A stretch of 64,000 bases of DNA from Buddleja alternifolia (taxonomy: Eukaryota > Streptophyta > Magnoliopsida > Lamiales > Scrophulariaceae): positions 12,744,046 through 12,808,045 of the forward strand of contig CM033393.1 in NCBI GenBank assembly GCA_019426215.1, written 5' to 3'. The notes under the pieces were generated by a model that saw only the letters and a list, made by a program, of their open reading frames with translations, ran no database searches and was not told the origin of the DNA. Below are positions 1 through 11,100 of the stretch, in pieces; positions within the stretch are counted from its first letter, which is position 1, and every line of letters starts with the position of its first letter. Both the position numbers and the translations under genes were made by a program.

Positions 1-1000
1 ACATATTATCAAAAAACCTGTAGTATAAGACAATTTATTCTTCAAACATAAGCTATACGTTTGAACAATCACAAACGTATTCTTCAAACATACAGTTTGA
101 AGAAGATAGTATTTCATACTAGATATTTTTTGACGATATGTCGTACATTTTCAGAAATTTCTTTGTGTCTACTTTGAAATAAAAAAATAGTTTATGATTC
201 CGAACATTCTATAGTGCGTTATAGACTTTCTCGTGAAACTGAGCAAAACTATCTATAAATTTTAGCTTAAAAAAGTGTTTTATACTAGACATTTCTTTAT
301 AATATGTCATACTTTTTCCTAAAGACTATGTGTATAATTTCAAAGTCAAAAAAGGTTTACAATTTTGAGCATCCTATAGTGCGTTATAGACTTTCTCGTA
401 AAATTGCGCAAACCTATCGAGACATTTTAGCTTATGTTTGAAGTAAAATTTGTTTATACAAGACGTTTCTTGATAATGTGTCCTATATTTTCGAAAAAAT
501 CCTATTTTTCTATTTTGAAAGAAAAAAAATGGTTTATAATTCTAAGCATCCTAGGGTGCATTATGGACATTCTCGTGAAGCCGTGCAAAAAATGCCGACA
601 AATTTTAGCTTACGTTTGTAAACAAAACTGATTCATCTTAGACGTTTCTTGATAATGTGTCATATACATTCAGAAACCTCAATGTGTCTACTTTTAGAGG
701 GAAAATGGTTAATGAATCCGAGAATTCTACAATGCATTATGAACTTTCTTATGAAGTCGGGCAAAACTATTGATAAATTTTAATTTACGTTTGAAGAATA
801 AATTGTTCATACTAGACATGTTTCGATAATGTTTCATGCATGTTTCGAAATCTCTACATGTCTTATTTCATAAGAAAAAAAATGGTTTATGATTCTAAGT
901 ATCCTATGGACTTTCTCATGAAGTTGAGCAAAATTGTCGACATACTACATATTCTATTAACCTATACTTTCCATACAATGTATGCATACTTCAAGAATTT
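1..1000. repeat. Decayed satellite-like tandem array
   Basis: About five diverged direct copies of a unit of roughly 165-178 bp. Two landmarks recur in the same order. One is a block like TAGACGTTTCTTGATAATGT near 121, 283, 460, 638 and 812. The other is a block like AGTGCGTTATAGACTTTCTC near 211, 376, 553, 729 and 903. The array is already under way at base 1, so its true size is unknown. The monomer length is in the range of plant centromeric or pericentromeric satellites, but I do not recognise the family. Short open frames here are not convincing genes. Confidence 0.75.
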
Positions 1001-1019
1001 AAATTTTAACTATATTTTG

Positions 1020-1560
1020 TCTTAGTTGTAGTAATACTACCCATTACATGTACGCATACTATGTATTCTATTAACTCATACTTCTCGTACAATGTGCCCA
1101 TACTTCAAGAATTTAATTTTTAACAATATTTCACCTTGGTTGTAGTAATGCTACCGATTACATGTAAACATACTATGTATTCTATTAACCCATACTTCAA
1201 GAATTTAAGTCTTAAAATACTTGGCCTTAGTTGTAGTAATATTACCGATTAAATGTACACATACTACGGATTGCATGTATTAATACTACTGAATACATGT
1301 ACACATTCTACGTATTCTATTATCCCATACTGTTGATTACATGTACTAATATATCGAAGACATGTACATATGCTACGTATTCTATTAACACATACTACCA
1401 AATATTCTATTAACCTATACTACCGATTATATATACTACCAAATACATGTACACATACTACGTATTCTATTAGCCCATACTACCGATTATATGTACTAAT
1501 ACTATTGAATACATGTACACATACTCCATCTTCTATTAACCCATACTTTAACGTATTGCA
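1020..1560. repeat. AT-rich tandem repeat (TACTACGTATTCTATTAAC family)
   Basis: Irregular tandem copies of a core like ACATGTACACATACTACGTATTCTATTAACCCATACTACC. Larger units of about 90-115 bp at 1025, 1139 and 1229 include a TTGTAGTAATACTACC block; toward the right end the units become shorter. The open frame across 1370-1825 is a by-product of the low-complexity repeat. Confidence 0.7.
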
Positions 1561-2270
1561 ACAATTTGTCCTCCATATTGTAACAATTTTTCATGTTCAA
1601 CCATGTGGTACCATTCTTATAATTCATTGTAACAATACTTACTTTCGTGTAACTGTACAAATACTTCCTTCGTACTGTAACAATACATCATTATTTATTA
1701 AACATGTGACACTCTTAAGTCCAATATACATTATCAAAAAGCGTTACAAACCTTATTGTATACTAGCGAAACCCCATGCCAAGGCACGGGATATTAATTA
1801 TGTAAATAGAAATAATCAAACATGATTGGTAATTTACAGATAAAATAGTCAAATATAGATAATTTGTAATATGCAAAATTAAAAGTTTGAGGACTATCAT
1901 CGAAATATTTATTTATATGAGTGTTAAAACTTATTTATATGATTGGTAAATTGAATAAAACAAATATTAAAAAATAAAATAATTGATAAATATTATTAAT
2001 AAGAAAAATAAATACAGAAAAGATATTTTTTTTATTTGAATTTAAATGATACTGGTAGCTACCATATCTTGAATTTCAAATTTTGAATATTTTAGATAAA
2101 TATTAACAACTATATTTATCCAAATTAAATAAAAGAAATGCAAATTAAATGACTTATGTGGCAAAATTGAGTTCAATTAAGTCATCCACATGTACGCTTA
2201 CTTGGATGGCCTTAAAGGTCATATTTTATTATCTATATATTACACCATACTTTATTATGTCTTCACATGT
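1561..2270. other. AT-rich sequence without recognisable features
   Basis: Very AT-rich, with no credible coding frame, no RNA gene and no repeat boundary that I can defend. Confidence 0.6.
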
Positions 2271-2312
2271 CCTAAACCCTAAACCCCAAACCCTAAATCT
2301 CCAACCCTAAAC
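2271..2312. repeat. Interstitial telomere-like repeat
   Basis: Degenerate tandem copies of CCCTAAA, the complement of the plant telomere unit TTTAGGG: CCTAAACCCTAAACCCCAAA and then CCCTAAATCTCCAACCCTAA. It is only about six imperfect units long with ordinary sequence on both sides, so it is an interstitial patch and not a chromosome end. Confidence 0.8.
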
Positions 2313-2689
2313 CATAATCACTATGATATACAAGGAATTGTTGATTTTGTCATATTTCTCACTTAAATGGCATTCAATGTGATATTATGAAGTAGTATGT
2401 TTGTAGTTGTATAAATATGCATTATATTTTGATAAACAACACTATTACACTACTACTAATGATCTCTAGAATATGTGTGTGTGAGTTGGTTAGCTTAGAA
2501 TTAATATTAACATGAGTATACTTATACTATTATATAATGCAAACAAAGTTGCATAAACAGTACTTTGAAGCAAAATATGCATTAAATCATACTATTGTTA
2601 CATTAGCAATACTTTCATGTAATCGTAACAATACTTCACTCGTCATGCTTGTCAGTAGGTAAGCATCGTCGTTTCCTTTTTACTAGTTC

Positions 2690-3239
2690 TGTCTCGAAGT
2701 CTTCGAATATTTTGAATTATTCAGTCGGATTTATGGACTTCTCTTGTGGTTAGTAACAACGGTTTTCGTTACTATGTTATTTTCTTAGATGATCTTTCTC
2801 ATTTTTTATAGATATTTCCTCTGCATAATAAACCTGAAGTTTTTAATGTTTTTTAAATTTTTCTGCATATGTTAAAAATCAATTTAATTCGTCTATTACA
2901 TCTTTTCAATGTGACCATGGTCGTGAATTCGATAACTCCAATTTCCATTCTTTTTTTAACTCTAATGGGATCGCTTTTCGCTTCTCGTGCCCAGACACAT
3001 CTCAGCAAAATGGGAAAGTTGAGCGTACTCTCTAATCCATTAATAATATTGTGCGCACCTTACTTTTCCAATCTCAACTTCCCCCCAGTTTGTGGGTTGA
3101 GGCCCTTCATATGGCCGTGCACCTCCTTAACCTCTTACCCACCACCACCTTATCCTATCGCATGCCTTTTGAGTTACTTTACCACACTTCTCCTACTTAC
3201 TCTCATCTTGGTGTTTTTGGGTGCTTATGTTATCCCAAT
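2690..3239 (+). pseudogene. Dead Ty1/copia integrase fragment
   Basis: Translated across several frames this matches the catalytic core of a copia integrase. The first catalytic Asp is in SDLWTS (about 2728), followed by YYVIFLDD; the second Asp is in CDHGREFDNS (about 2912); the Glu is in QQNGKVERT (about 3025). After these come LPPSLWVEALHMAVHLLN and HLGVFGCLCYPN, typical of the region after the integrase core. Frameshifts and stops break it, and there is no gag, RT or LTR nearby. The match stops where the 37-bp repeats begin, so it is a relic of an old insertion. Confidence 0.85.
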
Positions 3240-3350
3240 GGGGTGCTTTGTACCCCTTAGCTTCAGGAGCACTAGTGGGGTGCTTTGTACCCCTTGGCTT
3301 CATGAGCTCTAATGGGGTGCTTTGTATCCCTTGGCTTCATGAGCTCTAGC
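3240..3350. repeat. 37-bp tandem repeat, three copies
   Basis: Three consecutive units at 3240-3276, 3277-3313 and 3314-3350, each starting GGGGTGCTTTGTACCCCTTG and differing by a few substitutions. They directly follow the integrase relic. Confidence 0.9.
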
Positions 3351-5360
3351 AGGGTACTTAGTCATTTTCATGCACCTTTAGTAGGATTTTATGAGTGCCA
3401 AGAGTCCTAGCCCCTCTAACGTCTTTCTATACTTGAGCATCACTTGCTAGCATTTCACTTAAAAGATACTAGCGTTTTGTTAGCTTATTATTCACTAGTG
3501 TTTTGAAAGAACTAGCATTTTGCTAGCTTGTTTAGACCTACCTACTTGGGGGGTATTTTATATCGAGACTCGTATCCCACTAGGTAGATATATATCCACA
3601 CATAGGGGTTATGATGATAGTGAACATTAGGCCGTTTAGACCAGGGGGGGTCACTTAGTTTCAACCCTCAGAATTGTTGCCACGCGGCTAGCACGGGGCT
3701 CGTTGTGACTTGTGGCTTTTATATGCCTTACGTACGTGTTCATGTACTTTATCTTACGGTCATTTTTTGCTTATATGACTATGAGCTAGTCGAACATTAG
3801 CAGCATTCTTGTTTTTTACTTTAGCATGTTTTTTAGCCACTCATTAACCCTTCGTAGGCTTTGAGTAAGTCATTTATTTTTCTAACCCTGTTGCCTCATG
3901 AGCTTTTCCGGGGTTCCAATGGTGGCATTACTATGCTCATGGCATATTTTATAGTTCCTAACCCCATGATTTGATTCGGTGGGTGGACAGACAATTTTGG
4001 TAGGTGGTAGCGCCTTATGCCAATGGTTGCCTGCCCTCCACTCCATAGCATTTTTTATTGAGAAATACTTAGAGTAGTGAGACATCTTTTTTGCTAATGA
4101 GGGGCTAACTTTGAGCCTGATTACGCCCTATACTTATGACTTTTGAGCAAGTAGCGTGGTTTGTGACACTAGTGGCCACGTTTTATGTGGAGTCTTGGGT
4201 TGCCTCTCTGTTTTTATTCTTAGTGTGACATTGGTCGTCACTTATTTTTAACTGTATAATCTCCGTCCAGAACCTTAGTGGGAGGGGGGGATCCTTTGTA
4301 GAGCCTCGACCTCTCTTAGTATTGCTGGAAGGATTATCGGGTGGACTATCCTCGTTCGAGTCTTTGGTAGCTCGGGGGGATTTTTTTCTTTCCACCCATA
4401 TCGACCTCTAACGAGGTCAAGAAAAATTTAATAATGCCTCTATTGGAGGCGTTTCTGGCTCCAAGGCATGAATTTTAGCTTTGGTACTTTGCTATTCCAA
4501 AGCACTGTTGGTAAAATTTCTTCACCGCTGGTAATTTTTTCACTAGCTAGTCGTTTACTGCTATTGGATAGCTATACGTTCGCTAGCTATATTTCGTGGA
4601 TGGATAATTTTGGCGGGTGGACTTAGCACCTCATAAGGTTCCCTGCCCCCCACCCCTTAGTGTATTTGCATGGTTAACACCTTAGAGCTTGGTCTCACCC
4701 TTTATTTATGCCTTTTGAGTAAGTGGCGTTTGATTGTGCCTAGCAAGGCTATCTTTTGTCTGCTCATTTTGCCATAGTACCTTGTTCTTCATGAGCACTA
4801 GTTTAGGTACTTAGCCATTTTAACATGTCGTTGGCGGGATTCAATGACTAGTGGGGGCGATGCCTCTTGAACATTTTTGCTGTATTCGAGTTCACTTGTG
4901 AGTAATTCGCCTTTTAAATGCTGAAAATTTCTTGGCCTTGAAATATCAAATTTCCATGGCCTTCGCGTATTAGCTAGCTAACCTTTGCATATTGATTAGT
5001 TACTAGCTAGCTATTTGTTCACTAGCTAGTCGTTTACTGCTACTGGATAGTTATTCATTCGCTAGCTAGCTATTTGTTTTTTCCATTCCTACTTCCCCAC
5101 TACTTTCCCCCCTACTCCTTAGTATGTGAGTCATATTCAGGAGTAAGTTACCAAGTGGGGTTTCTTTGACACCAGGGAGTTAGGGATGGTTCCTTGATGA
5201 TGATGAGAGCTCTAGGCTCGGTTTGTTGAATGCCGACCCCTGTGATTTTGCAGACTGATGCCTTGAGGCTTTTAGCCTCGTAAATTTTTGCTAGGGTGAC
5301 TCTGTCTTAATTTTAGGAGGCTTGGATAACCACTAGTGTTCATAATGTTAGGAGGTTTGG
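3351..5360. other. Unassigned repeat-rich non-coding sequence
   Basis: No supported gene. It holds diverged direct repeats. A block like CACTAGCTAGTCGTTTACTG followed by a CTAGCTAG-rich stretch occurs near 4539 and 5020. Another, built on a GGTGGAC...AATTTTGG...CCTGCCC...CACCCC pattern and then CTTTTGAG(C/T)AAGT(A/G)GCG, occurs near 3980-4180 and 4597-4740. It ends where LTR-A begins and could be internal or flanking sequence of an older gypsy-type element, but nothing proves that. Confidence 0.5.
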
Positions 5361-5542
5361 TGATAGGAGTCATTTTTACGTGTCTTTTAAGCCTGTTGTG
5401 TTTATTTTCTAGATTCATTTCTTTCCTAAATCTTGCCACATTTGCATTTAATCCGTGTGTTAAGTGATTTCAGATCTTAAAAGGATGAAATCGAAGAAAG
5501 GGCGAAAGACAACGTAGAACGCGAATCCAAGCCTGCTGTCGG

Positions 5543-5737
5543 TGCTTAGGCGCCACACGAGTCACGCCCAAGTGCCAGTTACGAGGAAAGAGAGTTCAGC
5601 CCTGCCGACCGTGCCTAGGCACCGTTATACCCACGCCTAGGCGCCGTCCTCCTCTAACCCGAGCGCCGACAAGACCACGCTTGGGCGCCTCCCAACTTCT
5701 CCCCTAAGACCCTGCTGATACGTAGGCGGTGCCTAAG
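5543..5737 (+). promoter_or_regulatory. GC-rich palindrome cluster in LTR-A
   Basis: Repeated near-palindromes of the form GC(C/T)TAGGCGCC occur at 5543, 5613, 5635 and 5679, with a related TAGGCGGTGCCTAAG near 5723. The cluster starts about 182 bp into the LTR, in the presumed U3 region, and precedes an AT-rich possible core promoter near 5760. It stands out sharply from the AT-rich surroundings. Function is not known. Confidence 0.6.
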
Positions 5738-6619
5738 AGCAGCTGTAACCATTTTTTAAGTGAATAAAACCCAAACTTCAGCACATTATTGGGGGTTCGG
5801 ATTTTGGGGATTGGTCATTTTCTGAGATTTGAGCCAACTTTACATCATTTTTGAAGAGCTAAGAAGGGGGATTGAGGTAGAGATTGGAGCTTTAAGCAAG
5901 GATTCATCATCAACTAAGCCTTAGGGAGTTTTACTTACTTTCATTACATTTTTATGTTCATAACTATGTATATGATTGTTTTAGATCTTCCTAAGCTATT
6001 GATGATGAGATAATTGTTTAGAACTAAGTCCATGCGAAGGCCGAATTTATGAGTTGATATATATGAAGTAATCTTTAGTATTAATTCTCCTATTGCTTTA
6101 AGTGTTAATTTTATGCTTTTATGTCAATCATATGCTTGATCATCATATGCTTGTTATCTTGCCTAGTCTATTCATTCGAGAGAAGATAGGTTAGGGTTCA
6201 AAGAAATTAAAACATCATTCGTAAACAATGAGGAATTGCCCCTAGAGATAGGTAGAGATTCCCGGGTGCTGTTAGCCGGATTTATCCAAGGAAATTCTAG
6301 AATTTAAATATGGTTATTGGTGAGATTTTCGAATAGACATATTTAGAGAACCGTAAATTAATCATAAGATTATTATGAGCCTAGACATCGGGTAATAGTT
6401 AGTTAAAGAATTTCTACCAAAGCAATAAGAGTCTAATAATTCGAAGAGTATCTCATATATATTGATGAGTAAATACGATTGTAGCATGTGCCTTAGTTGC
6501 TTTATCATACGTGAGGATTAATTCATAGCTCGTTTCCTCTTTTGTTCTTCGTTTCTTCAATCCATTTCTTGCACTTTACTTTTGTTGTTTTCTTTGATCA
6601 TAAACTAGAATTCAAGTCC

Positions 6620-6624
6620 TTGTG
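6620..6624. repeat. Target-site duplication TTGTG, left copy
   Basis: The same five bases TTGTG flank element 1 at 6620-6624 and 20230-20234. Removing the element and one copy restores an uninterrupted LTR matching LTR-E, so this insertion is well defined. Confidence 0.95.
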
Positions 6625-7924
6625 TGGTGGTCCCAAGTGGCATACGAAAGGGTCTAGAAGGGGGGGGGGGGTTGAATAGACCCTGAAGTCTTTTTCGACT
6701 TCACAAAATTTTCGTATCACTTTAGAAATTTGAACGCTTGGAAAAACTGAGCGCTTGGGTCAGACGCTTCAGAATAGTTAACTTAGACAGAGTGATTTCA
6801 GCAGTTTACCAAAGTAGGGCAACGCTTAGATCGCTTAATCAGGTTTAGCACAGCGGAAATAATGTTTAGCGTTCTTTTAGTTGAATTAATCGCTTTGCAA
6901 TTTTACTTGTCTTTTTCAGAATAATATGAAGTGAATAATATAAGACAATAAAATAAATGACACAATAATTTGTAAGGTTCACTGGGTGATATAATCCCAG
7001 CTACGTCCTTCTTCTCCTTTTTCACTTGGAGGAAATTACTATGATGATTATCAAAGGATCACACAGAAACTTCTACAAAATAGTAATGGATGAAAATGAT
7101 CTTGGGCTCCTTGATCACACAGACTTCAGCACCAATGAAGATCGTCTTCTTCAAGCTTCTCTCACTCAGAAATACTGCCTGAAAGGTTTCAACAACTTTT
7201 CTCACTCAAATGAAAGGTTGAGGTTTATCATTAGAGTTTTGTTTGTTTTAAAGAAGATCAAACAACTTGGAATATCTCAATTGGAGTTTGGATTTCTTCT
7301 TTGGAAGATATTTGAGATATTTGTGACTGTCTGGAATGTAGATAGAAAGCTTGAAAGGTTTTGGCTATGAAATTTCTAAGCTTTTTCCAGAAAGAATGTA
7401 CGTAGGATTTTTTTTTTGGCAATAATTTCTCGTATATTCTTGATGTTGTTCTATATATTTTGATTTTCTGGAGTAAGGTATTTATAGGCAATTTCTTGGG
7501 ATCTGTCCGTTGGACACATGTAGGAGCGTGCCTTTCACGTAGCGCGTGATTGTACCTAAAATCTGACATTCCTGAAAATTCGCTGGAACCGATTGGACGG
7601 GAGCAGCTAAAACTCTGAAAGTTCTGACAGTCTGGTCAAAAGGAGGCTTTTCCACAAGTCACAGTAGCTTATCACAATCTGACTTCAGACGCTGGTCTTC
7701 AACTTCTTCTCAAATAGACTCACCTAGAATTCTATTATTGATTCAGTCGCTAAGACTTAGTCTAAAATCTATGAGGATAAAAATTACAAGCCTAAACAGA
7801 ATTACAAACTCTTTAAACGCTTTATACAATGATCTATGAAAGCATAAACTTACATTTTATTTGGGGTCTAACATTGAATCCTATCTTGTCATCATCAAAA
7901 CATCTAACATGAAATTTCCTAACA
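6625..7924 (-). repeat. Element 1 3' LTR (1300 bp)
   Basis: Nearly identical to 18725-20229 and bounded by TGGTGG...CCTAACA on the window strand (TGTTAGG...CCACCA in the element's sense). About 205 bp present in the other LTR is missing, around 7677. A TATA-like TATAAATA lies on the minus strand at 7479-7486. A 12-G run at 6660-6671 is 7 G in the other LTR. Confidence 0.95.
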
Positions 7925-7940
7925 ATTTCCCCCTTTTTGA
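7925..7940 (-). promoter_or_regulatory. Polypurine tract of element 1
   Basis: On the minus strand the bases next to the 3' LTR read AAAAAGGGGGAAATTG, a purine run at the position where plus-strand DNA synthesis is primed in LTR retrotransposons. Confidence 0.85.
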
Positions 7941-8157
7941 TGATGTCAAGACTTGTAACTCTTTTATAATTTTTAAGAGTTAAAAAAGAAAATACCCAAA
8001 GGAATATAAGTCAGCGTTTGAAAGGTTAGTAATGTTAGTTAAAGTTAGGTTGGCTTCCACAAGTTGTTTCAGCAATAAATCATTCATATATATTGAAATG
8101 AAGCATACATGATTTATACTGAAAAGAATAAGAGAGAAATAAAATACGCAAAAACAT

Positions 8158-11100
8158 TTATTTCTTCTGTCGCTTTGCTCTTTCTTCGCCTTGAAGAACT
8201 TCTAAAGCTAGTTCTTTTAAGAGTCTATCAATGTCAATCATAGTTGTATGCTGGACTTCATCATAGTCATGCCTGCGGAGTCTGGCGCTTTCATTTAGCT
8301 CTAACAACCTTTCCGTCCAATCCCTTGGTGGAATGCCAAGTTCTCGAATCAGATCATAATATATATCTCTTTGACGGTCATTTGACGGTCTCCAATTTAC
8401 AGGTCGTTGTAGCGGTCCGGCATAAGCATGAAATCCCATACTTTCTAAGAAGTCGGGGTCCAACTGGGGAAGAGCGTATTTTCCGAGATAATACCTTGGT
8501 TTTCGTTTCTTGGATAGCATTCTCTTAATGCTTACCAGTTCATCGAACATCGAACGCCAATGTTTATTATCCGTCTTGGAAATCACTTTGGTCTTTTCTT
8601 TACTTTCCCCCTTCTTGACTTCATCAAAGGACAATTTTAGATCAGCGACATCGCGGCGCAAAAGTCTAACTTCTTCGACTAGAAGAGCAATCTATTGGGC
8701 GACACCCTGAGCGACGGCATCGGATGAAGCGTGTCTGTCCGCATCAACCGAAGCGCTCTGAGCAAGGTGACAATTGAATTCAGAGGAGAGCTCAGCGATA
8801 AGAGGGGACATGTTTTCCATGATAGCAATGGTGCTGTAATTTGAAGCGTTGGCAATGTCACGACTTCGCGTATCAAACATTAAGCGAGTCTGTCTATCAG
8901 CGGCTTCAGAAAGCTTGGAGCAGGAACCTTCGATGTGGTGAAGCGAGTTCCGTACAGCCTTTCTGAAATCTCGGGCCTCTAAATCACTGTCTGAATCTGA
9001 ATCCGAAGAAGGACGCTCTGGGGATGGGAGAAGTCCGTAAGAACTTGAAACTGCAGCCTTGCCTTTGGTTTTATCTCTTAGGAGAGGTTCTACAGGCGCT
9101 TGAGCAATTTCAGCGTGCACTTCTTCAATTGCGTGATCCAAGGTAGAATCAGCAATCGCTGGGGGCTCGACTACTGGGGCGCTAGAAGAATCTGGCAAGG
9201 AAGCCTCAGGAAGATGAGCGACTTCCGCAGTAGGAGCAGAATCTTCTTCCAGAATTTGGATTGAGGGAGGAGAAGGTTCTCTAATGCCAATAACCCAGAG
9301 GGGCCAGGGCTTCCATCACATGCCGGGGACTGATCAGGCTAGATTGCGGGATAAAGAATATAGCGTCTTCGCGCTCGTCAGTACTTAGTGCAAGTTGCAC
9401 ACCTTCTGGTAAAGCAATCCCTGATGTATATTTGTTGAAAAAGTCCAAAATCAACGGCATGAACGCTTGAGCTGCTTCTTGGTCCACTGGCCTAATCAGC
9501 GAGATCATCTTGGCCACTTGAATATTCTGTTCACTGAAGAGCACAGGGTGGAGAGTATATCCTCGAAAATCGTTTAACCCTAAATAGTGATTGAAACTTG
9601 TATCCAACGCTTGGACATTTTCTATCACTGCTCTCATATCTCGGTGGAACTCAGCAAACTCAGCGTGTTCTGTTGAAGTGTCAACACGAATCTGACTCTG
9701 GCCTTGAAGAACTGGTTGTTTACTTGACGAAGCGTCTTCGTTGAGGTCAGGGAAGATTTGTTGAACAAAGTCTGCACGAGGATGCAAAACGTAGCGTCCG
9801 CCCTGGCTGAATAAGGCGAGCTGCTGGCGAATGTAGCTTTCGATTGGCTGTCTGTATCGTGGCAAAGTGCTAACATTCCCAGCAATTATCTGACGTTGTT
9901 GAAGCAAAAAGGTGGCAAATCCTCAGCGTCTGTATTCTATTCCAAAATTAAACAGGAATGGATATTTGACGAGTTCATCAAGGGTGTAGAAGTGAAGAAC
10001 GAACTCTTCAGCCCATTTGGCTGTATCCATCATCCATCGTTTTCCAAGTTTGTTCGCTTTGTTTTGCTCCTTTCTAGCTGCTAAGAATTTCTCGAAGCGT
10101 TCCGTTTCATCATCATAGTCTTCAGCCCATAATCTGGCGAGATATTCACGAGCCTCATCTTCAATCCACAAGTTGACCGGATTTGGGCGCTCCGCAACAA
10201 GCGAGCCTTTGCCTTTCCAGAGTTTGAGTGGATTAGGAGAGAGAGCGTTCTGGGGAGACTTGACAACGGAGGGGAGAGCAGAATATCCTATCTTATTGAG
10301 ATCTTCCTCATCAGGATTTTTGTTCCAATCACCCATGTGTGGGTTCTTGAAAACAATCTTGCTTGGGCGCAGAGGATAAAAGGACTCGTCCGAGCGACCG
10401 GTTAGAGTGAATCGCTGTTGATCAAGGTCAGCTCTATTGAACACTGGACGACGAATGTACTCAAAGCGAGATTGAAGTCGCTCTAAGTCATATAGTCCTA
10501 GATCTGCAATACGCTCAAAAAACTCAAATTTCTTGGTGTTGGACATATCGGGCCGATGGAGAGTGGTTTGAAAGTTTATTTCCAACTCGGCAAGCATTTG
10601 AGCGTCACATTCTCTGGCGGCATAATAAAATTCGACATCTGGATGATATCCGCGCGGGAAGAAATCAATGACACGAGGAGGAGGTCCGGTTGGAGTAGGC
10701 ACAAGGGCAATAGCTTCTGTTGGAATGGGGGCCACTTCTATCGACCGCTCAGCGTTTAAAGTTGCTTCACTCGCTGATGAGCTTTCAGCGTCAGGAAGAA
10801 CTTGGGATGCTTCTTTAGCAATATTCAAAACAGTTGCCATGTCCACGTCTAGTTCAACTGGAATCTCCGAGATAGGAGGGGCTTCAGCGATTGGTTCATC
10901 ATGAGCTCCGTCATGAGCTGAAACATGTAAGCGATTGAGAAAAGCAAGCAAAAATTCCTACTGAGTAGAAATTTACAAAGAAAATACTACATTGCTTACC
11001 CTGAGGACTATCATCGACTGTCTTAGTCTCTTGATCTGTTTCTTGGACAAGTTCCTCAGGCTCCTGAACTTCTTCTTCGAGTTCCTGAACATTGGGAAGC

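Larger units (their letters stand above)
5361..6624 (+). mobile_element. Ty3/gypsy LTR-A, left part (split by element 1)
   Basis: Starts TGATAGGAGTC and is homologous to LTR-D (35635) and the LTR-E fragment (22581). It is interrupted after AAGTCCTTGTG by element 1 and resumes at 20235; LTR-E shows the uninterrupted order CCTTGTGGTTCGACAACCCGG. The two parts total about 1.35 kb. The following PBS at 20326 makes it the 5' LTR of a plus-strand element. It contains the GC-rich palindrome cluster described separately. Confidence 0.9.

Noticed and set aside
434..1825. Several short open frames on the plus strand
   Set aside because: They lie in tandem repeats, have biased low-complexity composition, and similar frames do not persist from one repeat unit to the next.
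2271..2312. A true telomere or chromosome end
   Set aside because: Only a few imperfect CCCTAAA units, with ordinary sequence on both sides.
8244..8710. Open frames on the plus strand opposite the third ORF (and similar ones opposite gag, pol and tnp2)
   Set aside because: They are antisense shadows of minus-strand coding regions with recognisable domains.
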